Source: Bacillus sp. FJAT-27445 (GTDB taxonomy: Bacteria > Bacillota > Bacilli > Bacillales > Cytobacillaceae). Taken from it: a stretch of 64,000 bases of DNA. The DNA lies in NCBI RefSeq assembly GCF_001510665.1, contig NZ_LMTI01000002.1:505753-569752 (forward strand), in the 5' to 3' direction. Positions 47,973 through 56,017 of the stretch are shown here, one piece after another (the stretch's first letter is position 1; the number at the start of each line of letters is the position of its first letter). The notes under the pieces are model-generated. The model was not told the origin of the DNA. It ran no database searches and saw only the letters and a program-made list of their open reading frames with translations. Made by a program: the position numbers and the translations under genes.

Positions 47973-48908
47973 TTACTGACGGCGGTTCGGGCCATCAAGC
48001 ATAATCGGATCACTCAGATATTTGATTCTCTCCATAATCCGGCGCGCCTTCACTTTTTCCTCTTCCCCACGCTGGCTGTAGGTTAAATGATGTTCCAACT
48101 GCTTAAAGTTGAAATTAGAAGAAAAGAAGGTAGGCAGGTTTTCAAGCATTCGGAACTGGAGGATCGGGCCGAGAACTTCATCCCTCGTCCAGCTTGACAT
48201 CGCCTCGGCTCCAATATCATCAAGCATTAAAATCGGCTCTTTTTTCAGGGCATCTATCTTTTCGTTTAGGGTATGATCACCTATCGCACTCTTCATTTCC
48301 CGAAGCAACTCGGGTACATAGACAATCATCGATGATATTTTCTTTTTCGCAAGCTCTCCGGCAACGGCTCCAAGCATAAACGATTTCCCAACGCCAAATT
48401 CACCGTACAGATAAAGGCCTTTAGGCTTATTTCCTGCCAGATAATTCATGACGAATGCAGCGGCTTTTTCCGCCGCATCCAGCCTGCCAGGAGTACCCTC
48501 AAGTTCAAGGGTTGAAAAGGATGCTTGCAGGATTTCACGCGGAACATGCAGGCTTCTAATTAGCTTTTCATTCTTCCGTCTTTCATCCTCCATTACCTTG
48601 CGCGGGCATCTGTCGTATTCGACATCAATCGAATTGCGCTGCAAGACCAACTCAGGATGGTACCCAGGCATAAGGTTTTTGCATTCACCGAGGCTCGGGC
48701 AGCCCTCGCACCGTTTGCTCTGATTGATGAATTCAAACAGCTTGACCATGCTTTTTTCAACCATGCTGTCCGTAACCGAATCCTTGTTGGCTTGAAGAAA
48801 CGACCTGACATCCTGATCAGCCATGATATCACTTTTCATTTGTTCATACCGCTTCATGAAGTTTTCATTGGAGGCAAGCCGTTTCAATGTCTGGTTAATC
48901 CGCTCCAT
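47973..48908 (-). CDS. dnaI: Primosomal protein DnaI (helicase loader)
   Basis: An AAA+ ATPase that loads the replicative helicase DnaC at the origin with DnaB. The 311 residues have an N-terminal zinc-binding helicase-interaction domain (CEGCPSLGECKNLMPGYHPE), Walker A LYGEFGVGKSFMLGAVAGEL, and Walker B PILMLDDIGAEAMSSWTRDE. It starts 15 bp after the dnaB stop. Confidence 0.96.
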   Translation of the reverse strand: MERINQTLKRLASNENFMKRYEQMKSDIMADQDVRSFLQANKDSVTDSMVEKSMVKLFEFINQSKRCEGCPSLGECKNLMPGYHPELVLQRNSIDVEYDRCPRKVMEDERRKNEKLIRSLHVPREILQASFSTLELEGTPGRLDAAEKAAAFVMNYLAGNKPKGLYLYGEFGVGKSFMLGAVAGELAKKKISSMIVYVPELLREMKSAIGDHTLNEKIDALKKEPILMLDDIGAEAMSSWTRDEVLGPILQFRMLENLPTFFSSNFNFKQLEHHLTYSQRGEEEKVKARRIMERIKYLSDPIMLDGPNRRQ

Positions 48909-48923
48909 CTAATCTCCTCCTTT

Positions 48924-50330
48924 CTAGTCCCGGAACGCTTTCAGCATTTCTTCCACTTCTTTTTTCCTTGCTGCTATTTCTTCCGGGTTTTCTGTTTTCC
49001 CATTACTTTCAGGAGTGCTATCCTTATCAAACCAGTCTGGCAGCATTTCCGTACGGATAGTCTTCTTTTTTGGCTGCCGTTTTGCAGTCTGGCCTTTCGA
49101 TTCGGCTGACTGCCATTCATTTGTTTTTTCATGCTCCTGGCGAGAGTATGCGATTGCTTCCCGGACAGTTTTTATTTGTTTTCTAGCCCATTGGCTTGCA
49201 ATTTTCTCCACATAGCCCTTGGTCATTTTCATATCGGTTTTTGACATTGCCAGCCAAATCAGAACATTGACTACCCCTGGTAAAAGTTGCTGCTTAAGCA
49301 TAACCTCTTCAATCAATTTCAGGTCAGTGCCCGCTGGCTCGGCTCCTCCAGAAAGATCCTTCAGCACCTGTAGAGGGGAAGCTGTTTCAAAATACCTTGC
49401 AAGCTTCTCATCCTGGGTCTTCGGTTCCTCCAACTGTTCCCTGTTGGCCAGTGGCTGGACGCGTTCGACCAAGCTCGGCAGCTTGTCGTAATGTTCAAAC
49501 TGATACCAATCCCTTGCTGCTTTCCGTAGCTCCTCAATGTCGATTTCATCCTTTTCATTTACGGCGCGAAGGACGATATTCTTCATTTGAAGAGCGTCAA
49601 TCGTGTAAAGGTATGCCAGGTTGCTTATGGCATCCTTTACTTTCGGGGTAAGAGCCTTTTTGGGCAGCATGGACTCGCCAAGCCCTGATACGAGGAGTTC
49701 AAAATTAAACGTTTGATGGGGAAGCTGTATCGACTGCGATGAATTACGGCCGATAAACTGCTGTCCTTTTTCGGCATCAAGTTCTTCTGAATGATCCTGT
49801 AAATATTGAAGAGTGTTGGATGGCGCCGAAACAAAAACGTCCTGAAAAGGCTTGGTTACCTCCTCATATCCTTCCCGATCCCATGTAGTGCGATCACTAA
49901 AGAAGCGTTTCAGCCGGGAAAAATGGTTTTTCCCAATTTTTCTATAAAGGTAGACATTGAGCATCCCATCCACAAAAAATTGTTCCGGGCTAAGCGGAGG
50001 CTGCAATTCATAAATAAACGAACGGATATCGCCCTCGTTTTTCACATGCGTTTTTAAAAGGCCAATCCCTTCCAATTTAAGCCTTGCCTCATAAATACTT
50101 TTCAGGTTCAGTCCACAAAGGTTCATCAAAAAATGATGGGAGGATGCCTCTGACCAAAGACGGTTTTCCTCAAGCTCTCCCCACAGGGTCATATACACAC
50201 TGAAGCAATCAGGCCCAATAAGGGGCTGATAGAGAAAGGACAGTATTTTTCTATCATACTCATGGAGCAGCCCGTTCGAGGAGACTATGTATCTGTCAAC
50301 CGGGACTAGCTCCTGCCAGTGCTGAGCCAT
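48924..50330 (-). CDS. dnaB: Replication initiation and membrane attachment protein DnaB
   Basis: A Gram-positive primosome component that acts with DnaD and DnaI in helicase loading and attaches the origin to the membrane. The 468 residues hold two DnaB/DnaD repeat domains (YDRKILSFLYQPLIGPDCFS; later VNVLIWLAMSKTDMKMTKGY) and a basic C-terminal tail. The ATG at 50330 (MAQHWQELVPVDRYIV) follows GAGAGGTTAAGT. Confidence 0.94.
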   Translation of the reverse strand: MAQHWQELVPVDRYIVSSNGLLHEYDRKILSFLYQPLIGPDCFSVYMTLWGELEENRLWSEASSHHFLMNLCGLNLKSIYEARLKLEGIGLLKTHVKNEGDIRSFIYELQPPLSPEQFFVDGMLNVYLYRKIGKNHFSRLKRFFSDRTTWDREGYEEVTKPFQDVFVSAPSNTLQYLQDHSEELDAEKGQQFIGRNSSQSIQLPHQTFNFELLVSGLGESMLPKKALTPKVKDAISNLAYLYTIDALQMKNIVLRAVNEKDEIDIEELRKAARDWYQFEHYDKLPSLVERVQPLANREQLEEPKTQDEKLARYFETASPLQVLKDLSGGAEPAGTDLKLIEEVMLKQQLLPGVVNVLIWLAMSKTDMKMTKGYVEKIASQWARKQIKTVREAIAYSRQEHEKTNEWQSAESKGQTAKRQPKKKTIRTEMLPDWFDKDSTPESNGKTENPEEIAARKKEVEEMLKAFRD

Positions 50331-50432
50331 ATACTTAACCTCTCTTCCATTTGTAGAAAAACCAGGCATCCGCTCCTGTTTAGCGAATGCCTGATCGATT
50401 GGCATATGTCATGGAGTGCCCCCCACGTGCCT

Positions 50433-50894
50433 TTAACTCTTTTCTTTTTTTATTAATTCCTTCAGTTCTTCTATAAATACATTAATATCCTTAAACTGGC
50501 GATAAACGGAAGCAAAGCGGACATAGGCCACCTCATCGACTAACGCAAGCCTGTCCATCACCATTTCACCAATTACTTCACTGTTGATTTCCGATGTTCC
50601 CTGGCTGCGCAATTCCTTCTCTACTTCATTCGTAATATCTTCAAGCTGTTTAAGGGCGACTGGACGCTTTTCGCATGCCTTTATCAACCCTCGCAATATT
50701 TTATCGCGGCTGAATTCCTCGCGGGTACCTTCTTTTTTTACGACAATCAGCGGAATTTCTTCTACCTTCTCAAATGTTGTGAAACGGTAGCTGCATTCCT
50801 CGCATTCACGCCTTCTCCTTGTGGAACGCCCTTCATCGACAGGCCTTGAATCAAGTACTCGAGTACCGCTATTTTGGCAGGCTGGGCATTTCAT
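50433..50894 (-). CDS. nrdR: Transcriptional repressor NrdR
   Basis: A zinc-ribbon and ATP-cone repressor of ribonucleotide reductase genes. The 153 residues begin [20 protein letters not shown], with a second zinc pair in [12 protein letters not shown], then an ATP-cone ([20 protein letters not shown]). The ATG at 50894 follows TTGGAGTGAATCAA. It is upstream of dnaB as in B. subtilis (ytcG). Confidence 0.95.
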   Translation of the reverse strand: MKCPACQNSGTRVLDSRPVDEGRSTRRRRECEECSYRFTTFEKVEEIPLIVVKKEGTREEFSRDKILRGLIKACEKRPVALKQLEDITNEVEKELRSQGTSEINSEVIGEMVMDRLALVDEVAYVRFASVYRQFKDINVFIEELKELIKKEKS

Positions 50895-50995
50895 TTGATT
50901 CACTCCAATTTTACCGGCAATCCTCATTTTCATACCGGATTGAAATCATACTCCGACAACTTAATCTTATAGAAAAGAAGCTTTTAACACAAGGT

Positions 50996-51391
50996 TTATT
51001 CACTGTTTTTCCCGGAGCCAATATACGCATGCGATTTGTCCAAGATCTGATAAAGATCAAGCGGAACCTTCCTAAGCTTTTTGTAATTCCCCAAAATGGC
51101 GGGGCGTTCTGTTGAAAGATGGAAGTCAATGGCAGTTTCAAATGGCCGTACATTGACCGCTGTCGCAATCAGGAAGCAGGGAAATGGTTCGGAAAGCTCA
51201 CAAGCAATTTCCCCGCGTTCTTTCGAGGAATCCACAATCCTGCAGCCTTGCAGATTTTTTAATATTCCTTCAAGGGTTGAAAATAACTGGTCTTTGCCTG
51301 CACGGTAATAATGTGTACGCAGCCCGCTGTCCGGGTGCCTTTCGCTTGTTCCACAAACATTCGAAAAACGCTGTATAAAATTCTTAAGCAC
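50996..51391 (-). CDS. Conserved protein of unknown function
   Basis: A 131-residue soluble protein (MLKNFIQRFSNVCGTSERHP ... GCRIVDSSKERGEIACELSE ... LSTERPAILGNYKKLRKVPL). I recall it only as a conserved cytosolic protein of bacilli near nrdR and speH. I chose the GTG at 51391 with GGTGGGGGAAAGTATC before it; a GTG at 51406 is also in frame. No signal peptide or membrane segment is visible. Confidence 0.7.
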   Translation of the reverse strand: MLKNFIQRFSNVCGTSERHPDSGLRTHYYRAGKDQLFSTLEGILKNLQGCRIVDSSKERGEIACELSEPFPCFLIATAVNVRPFETAIDFHLSTERPAILGNYKKLRKVPLDLYQILDKSHAYIGSGKNSE

Positions 51392-51487
51392 GATACTTTC
51401 CCCCACCGCTTATTTTTCCTGCCCAATGATTCTTGGAGCAGGATTGTCATTCATTATAAACAAGTGTACACCATTTTCGGAAAATAT

Positions 51488-51512
51488 AAAAAGAGGCGCT
51501 ATCACGCCTCTC
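51488..51512 (-). terminator. Terminator of speH
   Basis: Minus strand AGAGGCGTGATAGCGCCTCT hairpin followed by TTTTATATTTTCC. Confidence 0.8.
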
Positions 51513-51532
51513 TGGATTCGCTAAGTATAAAA

Positions 51533-51907
51533 TTAAAGTGCTTTAACCTGTTTTACCTGGACAGGGCCCATGCCGCGTGGCAGTTCAATATTCTCGCGTG
51601 TCTGTGCATTTAACGCTTCGGCTATATAGTCAGCCGCGACATTTGGATTCAAATCGCCGCACGTATAAACGTCAATGCTTGCATAACCATGTTCAGGAAA
51701 GCTGTGAATTGTCAGGTGGGATTCGGAAATAATGACTACTCCGCTCACTCCCTGTGGCGCAAATTTGTGAAATGCCACTTCCCGGATTTCGGCTCCTGAT
51801 TTTAGAGCAGCTTCTACAAAAGTTCTTTCAATAAAATCCATGTTATTCAGCTTTTCAAAGTCGCATCCCCACAGTTCAGAGATCACGTGTCGTCCCATAG
51901 TTTCCAT
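51533..51907 (-). CDS. speH: S-adenosylmethionine decarboxylase proenzyme
   Basis: Makes decarboxylated SAM, the aminopropyl donor for spermidine. The 124-residue class 1B bacterial proenzyme contains the self-cleavage site [16 protein letters not shown] (cleavage between Glu and Ser, which becomes the pyruvoyl group) and the active-site region [33 protein letters not shown] precedes the ATG. It has a long leader from the promoter at 52060-52088. Confidence 0.96.
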   Translation of the reverse strand: METMGRHVISELWGCDFEKLNNMDFIERTFVEAALKSGAEIREVAFHKFAPQGVSGVVIISESHLTIHSFPEHGYASIDVYTCGDLNPNVAADYIAEALNAQTRENIELPRGMGPVQVKQVKAL

Positions 51908-52059
51908 ATTAAATTATCCCCCTCTTACGTTTTCGCTTCATTCCTGAAACCATACAATTGACGATAACCGGTAATTACCACGGGGGAAAGTTAGTCCTAA
52001 GAGGTCCTAACCCTTTAAGTAATTAATTGTTACCTAATTTCAAGAAGTTCACGATGACT

Positions 52060-52088
52060 AGTATACGATGATTATATTTATTTTGCAA
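52060..52088 (-). promoter_or_regulatory. Probable sigma-A promoter of speH
   Basis: Minus strand TTGCAA, 17 bp, TATACT. It implies a leader of roughly 140 bp, which contains the palindrome GGTAATTACC and a direct repeat of GTCCTAA. Confidence 0.6.
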
Positions 52089-52203
52089 CCTATCAAAATG
52101 AAAATTTTCAAAGGAATCATACTAATATCAGTTAGAGAAGGATTTTATCAGTACTAATAATATTTTTAAGGGTTGGAGCGGAGTTTTTTCTTGGGTTATT
52201 TCA

Positions 52204-52237
52204 TTAAAAAATGCTGCCAGCCGGCAGCATTTTTCTG
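52204..52237. terminator. Bidirectional terminator next to the long repeat
   Basis: AAAAAATGCTGCC and GGCAGCATTTTTC arms with T runs on both strands. On the minus strand it would end gapB transcripts that have crossed the repeat at 52250-52592. Confidence 0.75.
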
Positions 52238-52249
52238 TTTCTTAGAAAC

Positions 52250-52592
52250 TATAAAATAGAACATTGTGGAGAACTCGAAATAAGTTTTTGTAATCCAGCT
52301 CCACCAGAATAAGCTTCGGAAGCATAGGCTTCGCACGAAGAAAAAGCGTTAGCTTTTTTCGAGGAGCGCCTAGCCCCTCGAGGTCTTAAGCCGGTTCCCT
52401 CCGGAGGGCAGGCCCGTCCTCGGAAATGCTCGCATTTCCTTCGTGCGTGGGCGGATTCAGGGATGCCAATCAATGTCCTGCGGGCCCCGTCTTAATCTGG
52501 TCGGGGCTGACCACTAAGGAAAGCTCCTCAGAATAATCATCGCAGGGACAGGCGTTTTTTGCCTGTCACGAAGGTGCTTGCGCATTTTGTTC
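52250..52592 (-). repeat. Interspersed repeat, long copy (family 1)
   Basis: This 343-bp element is an inverted, enlarged version of 7104-7267. Read on the minus strand, GAACAAAATGCGCAAGC, GGTCAGCCCCGACCAG, GGGCCCGCAGGAC, CGGGCCTGCCCTCCGGAGGG, CCTCGAGGGGCTAGGCGCT, GTGGAGCTGGATTA and CCACAATGTTCTATTTTATA occur in the same order. Three extra segments, each able to form a hairpin, are inserted: near 52540-52570 (GACAGGC/GCCTGTC), 52425-52445 (GGAAATGC/GCATTTCC) and 52335-52365 (AAAAAGC/GCTTTTT). Its end directly abuts the gapB stop codon. Confidence 0.85.
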
Positions 52593-53624
52593 TTATCCTA
52601 CTTTCATTTCAGATTGCGCGGCTATTTGCTTCGCAACATACAGGGCAAGATCGACTACCCGCGAGGAATATCCCCATTCATTGTCATACCAGGCTAGGAC
52701 CTTTACCTTCCTGCTTCCCATTACCATTGTGGACAAGCCATCCATGATTGCAGAATGGGAATTTGTGTTGAAATCGACTGAAACTAGCGGCTCGTCCGTA
52801 AAGTCGATAATGCCTTTCATTTCTCCCCTTGCCGCTTCTTTGAATGCAGCATTAATTTCATCGATCGTTACATCCTTCTTCAAATCTACCACAAGGTCAA
52901 CGAGGGACACATTCGGGGTAGGAACCCTTAGGGACATCCCATGCAGCTTTCCCTTTAGTTGGGGAAGGACCAGTGCAAGCGCTTTCGCGGCGCCGGTAGT
53001 TGTCGGGATGATTGATTGGGCGCATGCCCTCGCTCGCCTTAAATCCTCATGGGGATTATCGATATTTTTTTGGTCATTTGTATAAGCATGGACGGTTGTC
53101 ATCAATCCATTTTCAATTCCGAATTTTTCATCAAGCAGTTTTGCGACAGGAGCAAGGCAATTTGTTGTACATGAAGCATTGGAAATGATATCATGCTCAT
53201 TGATATTTAATGCGCTTTCATTTACGCCCATAACAATTGTAATATCCTCATCTTTTCCGGGAGCTGTAATGATTACTTTTTTCGCCCCTGCTTCAAGATG
53301 GAGGGCAGCTTTTTCCCGGGAATTGAAATTTCCAGTTGCTTCAATTGCGATATCAATATTCAATTCCTTCCACGGCAGCTGTTCGGGATTCCTATTGCTA
53401 AGCAGTTTCACGCGCTTTCCGTTTACGATTAGCTCATCTTCAAGCGCTACCACGTCCCCATTGAATGGGCCATGGGTTGTATCATATTTAATCAAATGTG
53501 CCAATGTTTCGGCTGGATAGCTTGCATTGACAGCAACCACATCAATATTCTCTTCAAGTATGGCCTTCCTGAAAACCATCCTCCCAATTCTCCCAAAACC
53601 ATTGATCGCAATTCTCGCCTTCAT
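52593..53624 (-). CDS. gapB: Gluconeogenic glyceraldehyde-3-phosphate dehydrogenase
   Basis: The NADP-preferring enzyme of gluconeogenesis in bacilli. The 343 residues have the Rossmann N-terminus AINGFGRIGRMVFRK, GapB-type VNASYPAETLAHLIKYDTTH (glycolytic GapA has an Asp-containing NAD-selecting region here) and active-site Cys in SNASCTTNCLAPVAK. AAGGAGCCGTATA precedes the ATG. Two CcpN-like boxes in the promoter fit repression on glucose. Confidence 0.93.
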   Translation of the reverse strand: MKARIAINGFGRIGRMVFRKAILEENIDVVAVNASYPAETLAHLIKYDTTHGPFNGDVVALEDELIVNGKRVKLLSNRNPEQLPWKELNIDIAIEATGNFNSREKAALHLEAGAKKVIITAPGKDEDITIVMGVNESALNINEHDIISNASCTTNCLAPVAKLLDEKFGIENGLMTTVHAYTNDQKNIDNPHEDLRRARACAQSIIPTTTGAAKALALVLPQLKGKLHGMSLRVPTPNVSLVDLVVDLKKDVTIDEINAAFKEAARGEMKGIIDFTDEPLVSVDFNTNSHSAIMDGLSTMVMGSRKVKVLAWYDNEWGYSSRVVDLALYVAKQIAAQSEMKVG

Positions 53625-53643
53625 TATACGGCTCCTTCCACAC

Positions 53644-53687
53644 TGTGTTATACTTATACCTGAAATTCACATAATTAGTATAACATA
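53644..53687. promoter_or_regulatory. Two CcpN-like boxes in the gapB promoter
   Basis: TGTGTTATACT (plus strand, 53644-53654) and TATGTTATACT (minus strand, 53677-53687) both fit the CcpN consensus TRTGHYATAYW and lie in opposite orientation 22 bp apart. One overlaps the -10 box. CcpN represses gapB and pckA under glycolytic conditions in B. subtilis. Confidence 0.65.
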
Positions 53688-53704
53688 ATACAACTAGTTT
53701 GTAA
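53677..53704 (-). promoter_or_regulatory. Probable sigma-A promoter of gapB
   Basis: Minus strand TTACAA, 16 bp, TATACT. The -10 box is inside a CcpN-like box. Confidence 0.55.
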
Positions 53705-53724
53705 TGATTAATGTGTTGATTTTT

Positions 53725-53763
53725 CCAAAAAAATCAGGCACCCAAAATAATCCGGATGCCTGA
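53725..53763 (-). terminator. Terminator of polA-mutM-ytaF-coaE
   Basis: Minus strand CAGGCATCC and GGTGCCTG arms followed by ATTTTTTTGG, just past coaE. Confidence 0.82.
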
Positions 53764-53774
53764 ACCACCTTTAC

Positions 53775-54383
53775 CTATTCGCCAAATTCCACTCCCCAGC
53801 GCCCGAGGATATCGAGCAGCTGCCGCTTTGTTTCTTCAATACTTCCATTATTGTCAATACATGCATCTGCCAGTTCAGCTTTTACTGAAAGGGGCATTTG
53901 CGATTGGATTCTCGCCTCTGCCTCTTCCTCACTAAAGGAATTCCTCGCCATGAGCCTGGCTAGCTGAACTTCCTTGTCTACAAAGACAACGAGAGTTTTA
54001 TCGGCCATGTTGGTCAGCTTGCTTTCAAATAGCAGGGGTATGTCCAGAATGATGGCCGGTGAACCCGCTTTCTTAGCGGCTTCCCTCTTTTCCGCCATCT
54101 TTTTGCGTACTTCAGGATGGACAATTCCATTCAATAGCTGCCTTTTCGCTTCATCATGGAAGATGATTGCACCGAGAGCCTTCCTGTCAATTCCCCCTCC
54201 CGGCATAAGGATGTCAGATCCAAAGGATTCAATAATCTTCCTGTACGCCGGCTCGCCGGGTTCGACTGCACCGCGAGCTTCGATATCCGCGTCAATTATA
54301 GGTATGCCCATTTCCTTGCACATGTTTGCCACAGTACTCTTTCCGCTGGCGATACCGCCTGTCAATCCAATTGTCAATACCAT
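53775..54383 (-). CDS. coaE: Dephospho-CoA kinase
   Basis: Last step of coenzyme A synthesis. The 202-residue P-loop kinase contains [32 protein letters not shown] and [20 protein letters not shown]. The start at 54383 (MVLTIGL) follows CGGGGTAATGGAC; the longer open frame has no good signal. It begins 17 bp after the ytaF stop. Confidence 0.95.
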   Translation of the reverse strand: MVLTIGLTGGIASGKSTVANMCKEMGIPIIDADIEARGAVEPGEPAYRKIIESFGSDILMPGGGIDRKALGAIIFHDEAKRQLLNGIVHPEVRKKMAEKREAAKKAGSPAIILDIPLLFESKLTNMADKTLVVFVDKEVQLARLMARNSFSEEEAEARIQSQMPLSVKAELADACIDNNGSIEETKRQLLDILGRWGVEFGE

Positions 54384-54400
54384 GTCCATTACCCCGATAC

Positions 54401-55033
54401 TTATAATTTCCAAATTCCAATCATTATTAATAACAGGCCTGGAAAGAAGGCAATCTTCTCGAACCAGCGCCATCTGGAAAAATAATAACCGCACTTAATT
54501 CCCGCATACACGAATCCGGAACTCATCACAGCTGCTGCCAATGATAGATAAAGAGGAGACAGTCCAAGCATAGACGCTCCGATTCCCGCCCCAAATGAAT
54601 CTAGGGATAATGCGAGGCCAAGCAGGATGGCTTCTATGCCTGTGATTGTGCCTGAAAGGTCAAAATCAGCCGATAACGGTTTTTTTAATATTTTTATGAC
54701 CAAGCCAATGGAGCGGATTTCATAATTTACAATAATCCTCTCCGTGTTGGCCTGTTGGGCATCCTTGGCAGGCCGAAAAAATTGGAATAATACCCAGGCT
54801 CCGAGCAAAATAAGAATCAATCCCCCGGCGGTTTCCATCAGCCAGGCTGGAAGCCATTTACCCACAAGCAGGCCCGCACTCATAGATGCCAGCATCGAAA
54901 ACGCTGAACAACTAGCGATAATTAACGCCGATTTCAATGGGAGTGCCATACTTCGCAGCCCATATGTAAAACCGACGCTGAAACTATCCATACTTACGGC
55001 AAATGCCAGTAAAAATATCGGGAAATAACCCAT
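54401..55033 (-). CDS. ytaF: Sporulation membrane protein YtaF (MntP-like)
   Basis: A 210-residue integral membrane protein with six predicted helices in two halves. Each half has an Asp-containing helix ([20 protein letters not shown] and [20 protein letters not shown]), as in MntP-type cation exporters. In B. subtilis ytaF lies between mutM and coaE and is linked to sporulation. Transport substrate unknown. Confidence 0.9.
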   Translation of the reverse strand: MGYFPIFLLAFAVSMDSFSVGFTYGLRSMALPLKSALIIASCSAFSMLASMSAGLLVGKWLPAWLMETAGGLILILLGAWVLFQFFRPAKDAQQANTERIIVNYEIRSIGLVIKILKKPLSADFDLSGTITGIEAILLGLALSLDSFGAGIGASMLGLSPLYLSLAAAVMSSGFVYAGIKCGYYFSRWRWFEKIAFFPGLLLIMIGIWKL

Positions 55034-55136
55034 AACCAGACTCCTTCCTCCTAAATACTACGATAGTATATGGAAGGGAGTTGTCCTTTGTTAAAAGGCG
55101 TATTTCCCTATTTTCCGGCTTTCATTCCTAGACAGT

Positions 55137-55964
55137 CTACAGTTTCTGGCAATTGGGGCAGAAATGGGTTCCCCTGCCCCCGACAACTCCCTTGGAAAGC
55201 GGCGTGCCACAGTTCTTGCATTCTTCCCCTTTACGGCCATAAACCAGCAAATCAAGCTGGAACATGCCCATTTGCCCCTGGGAATTCACATAGGAACGGA
55301 TTGTGCTTCCACCCTTTTCAACTGCTTCCCCCAATGTTGCCACAATCGCTTCGTATAGTTTTAAAATTTCCGGCCCATCAAGCGAGTTCGCTGGCCTTTC
55401 AGGATGGATACCAGCTCTGAAGAGAGCCTCATCGACATAAATATTGCCTAGGCCCACAAGGATATGCTGGTCAAGCAAAGCCGTCTTTACTTTCCGGTTT
55501 GTCTTCCCCAGCTTTTCTGCCAAGTGTTCAAATGTGAATTCTTCTGAAAACGGCTCTGGCCCTAAACCGAAAAGGGGCGCCTGTCCGAACTCCGTCCCCT
55601 TTAGGAAAAGGTGCATCGTTCCGAATTTCCTTACATCCCGATATCTTAGCTCCGTGCCATCCTCAAAATGGAAGATAGCATGAGTATGTTTATCAGTTGG
55701 CTCACCAGACTCATTTAAAGAGTATTTCCCCTCCATTCTCAGATGGGAAACGAGCGCATAGTCTTCTGTATAAAATATTAGGAATTTTCCACGCCTGCCG
55801 ATATCAAGGAAGCTTTGCCCCTTGAGCGCATCGGTAAATTGGGCTGTATCGTCCGGATTTTTCACCATTTTCGGCCAAAAAATCAAGACATTGCTTATTC
55901 TTTTGCCGATAACAAGCTGTTCAAGTGTCCTTCTGACGGTTTCTACCTCAGGCAATTCCGGCAT
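55137..55964 (-). CDS. mutM: Formamidopyrimidine-DNA glycosylase
   Basis: Removes 8-oxoguanine and other oxidised purines and nicks the DNA. The 275 residues start MPELPEVETVRRTLEQLV (catalytic Pro after the start Met, then Glu), have the helix-two-turn-helix LLDQHILVGLGNIYVDEALF and a C-terminal zinc finger (CKNCGTPLSKGVVGGRGTHF then CPNC). It follows polA in one operon. Confidence 0.97.
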   Translation of the reverse strand: MPELPEVETVRRTLEQLVIGKRISNVLIFWPKMVKNPDDTAQFTDALKGQSFLDIGRRGKFLIFYTEDYALVSHLRMEGKYSLNESGEPTDKHTHAIFHFEDGTELRYRDVRKFGTMHLFLKGTEFGQAPLFGLGPEPFSEEFTFEHLAEKLGKTNRKVKTALLDQHILVGLGNIYVDEALFRAGIHPERPANSLDGPEILKLYEAIVATLGEAVEKGGSTIRSYVNSQGQMGMFQLDLLVYGRKGEECKNCGTPLSKGVVGGRGTHFCPNCQKL

Positions 55965-56017
55965 TTCCAGCCCTCCTTTCCACCAACTTGTTTATCCCAC
56001 TCTTAATGGACAGTAAG

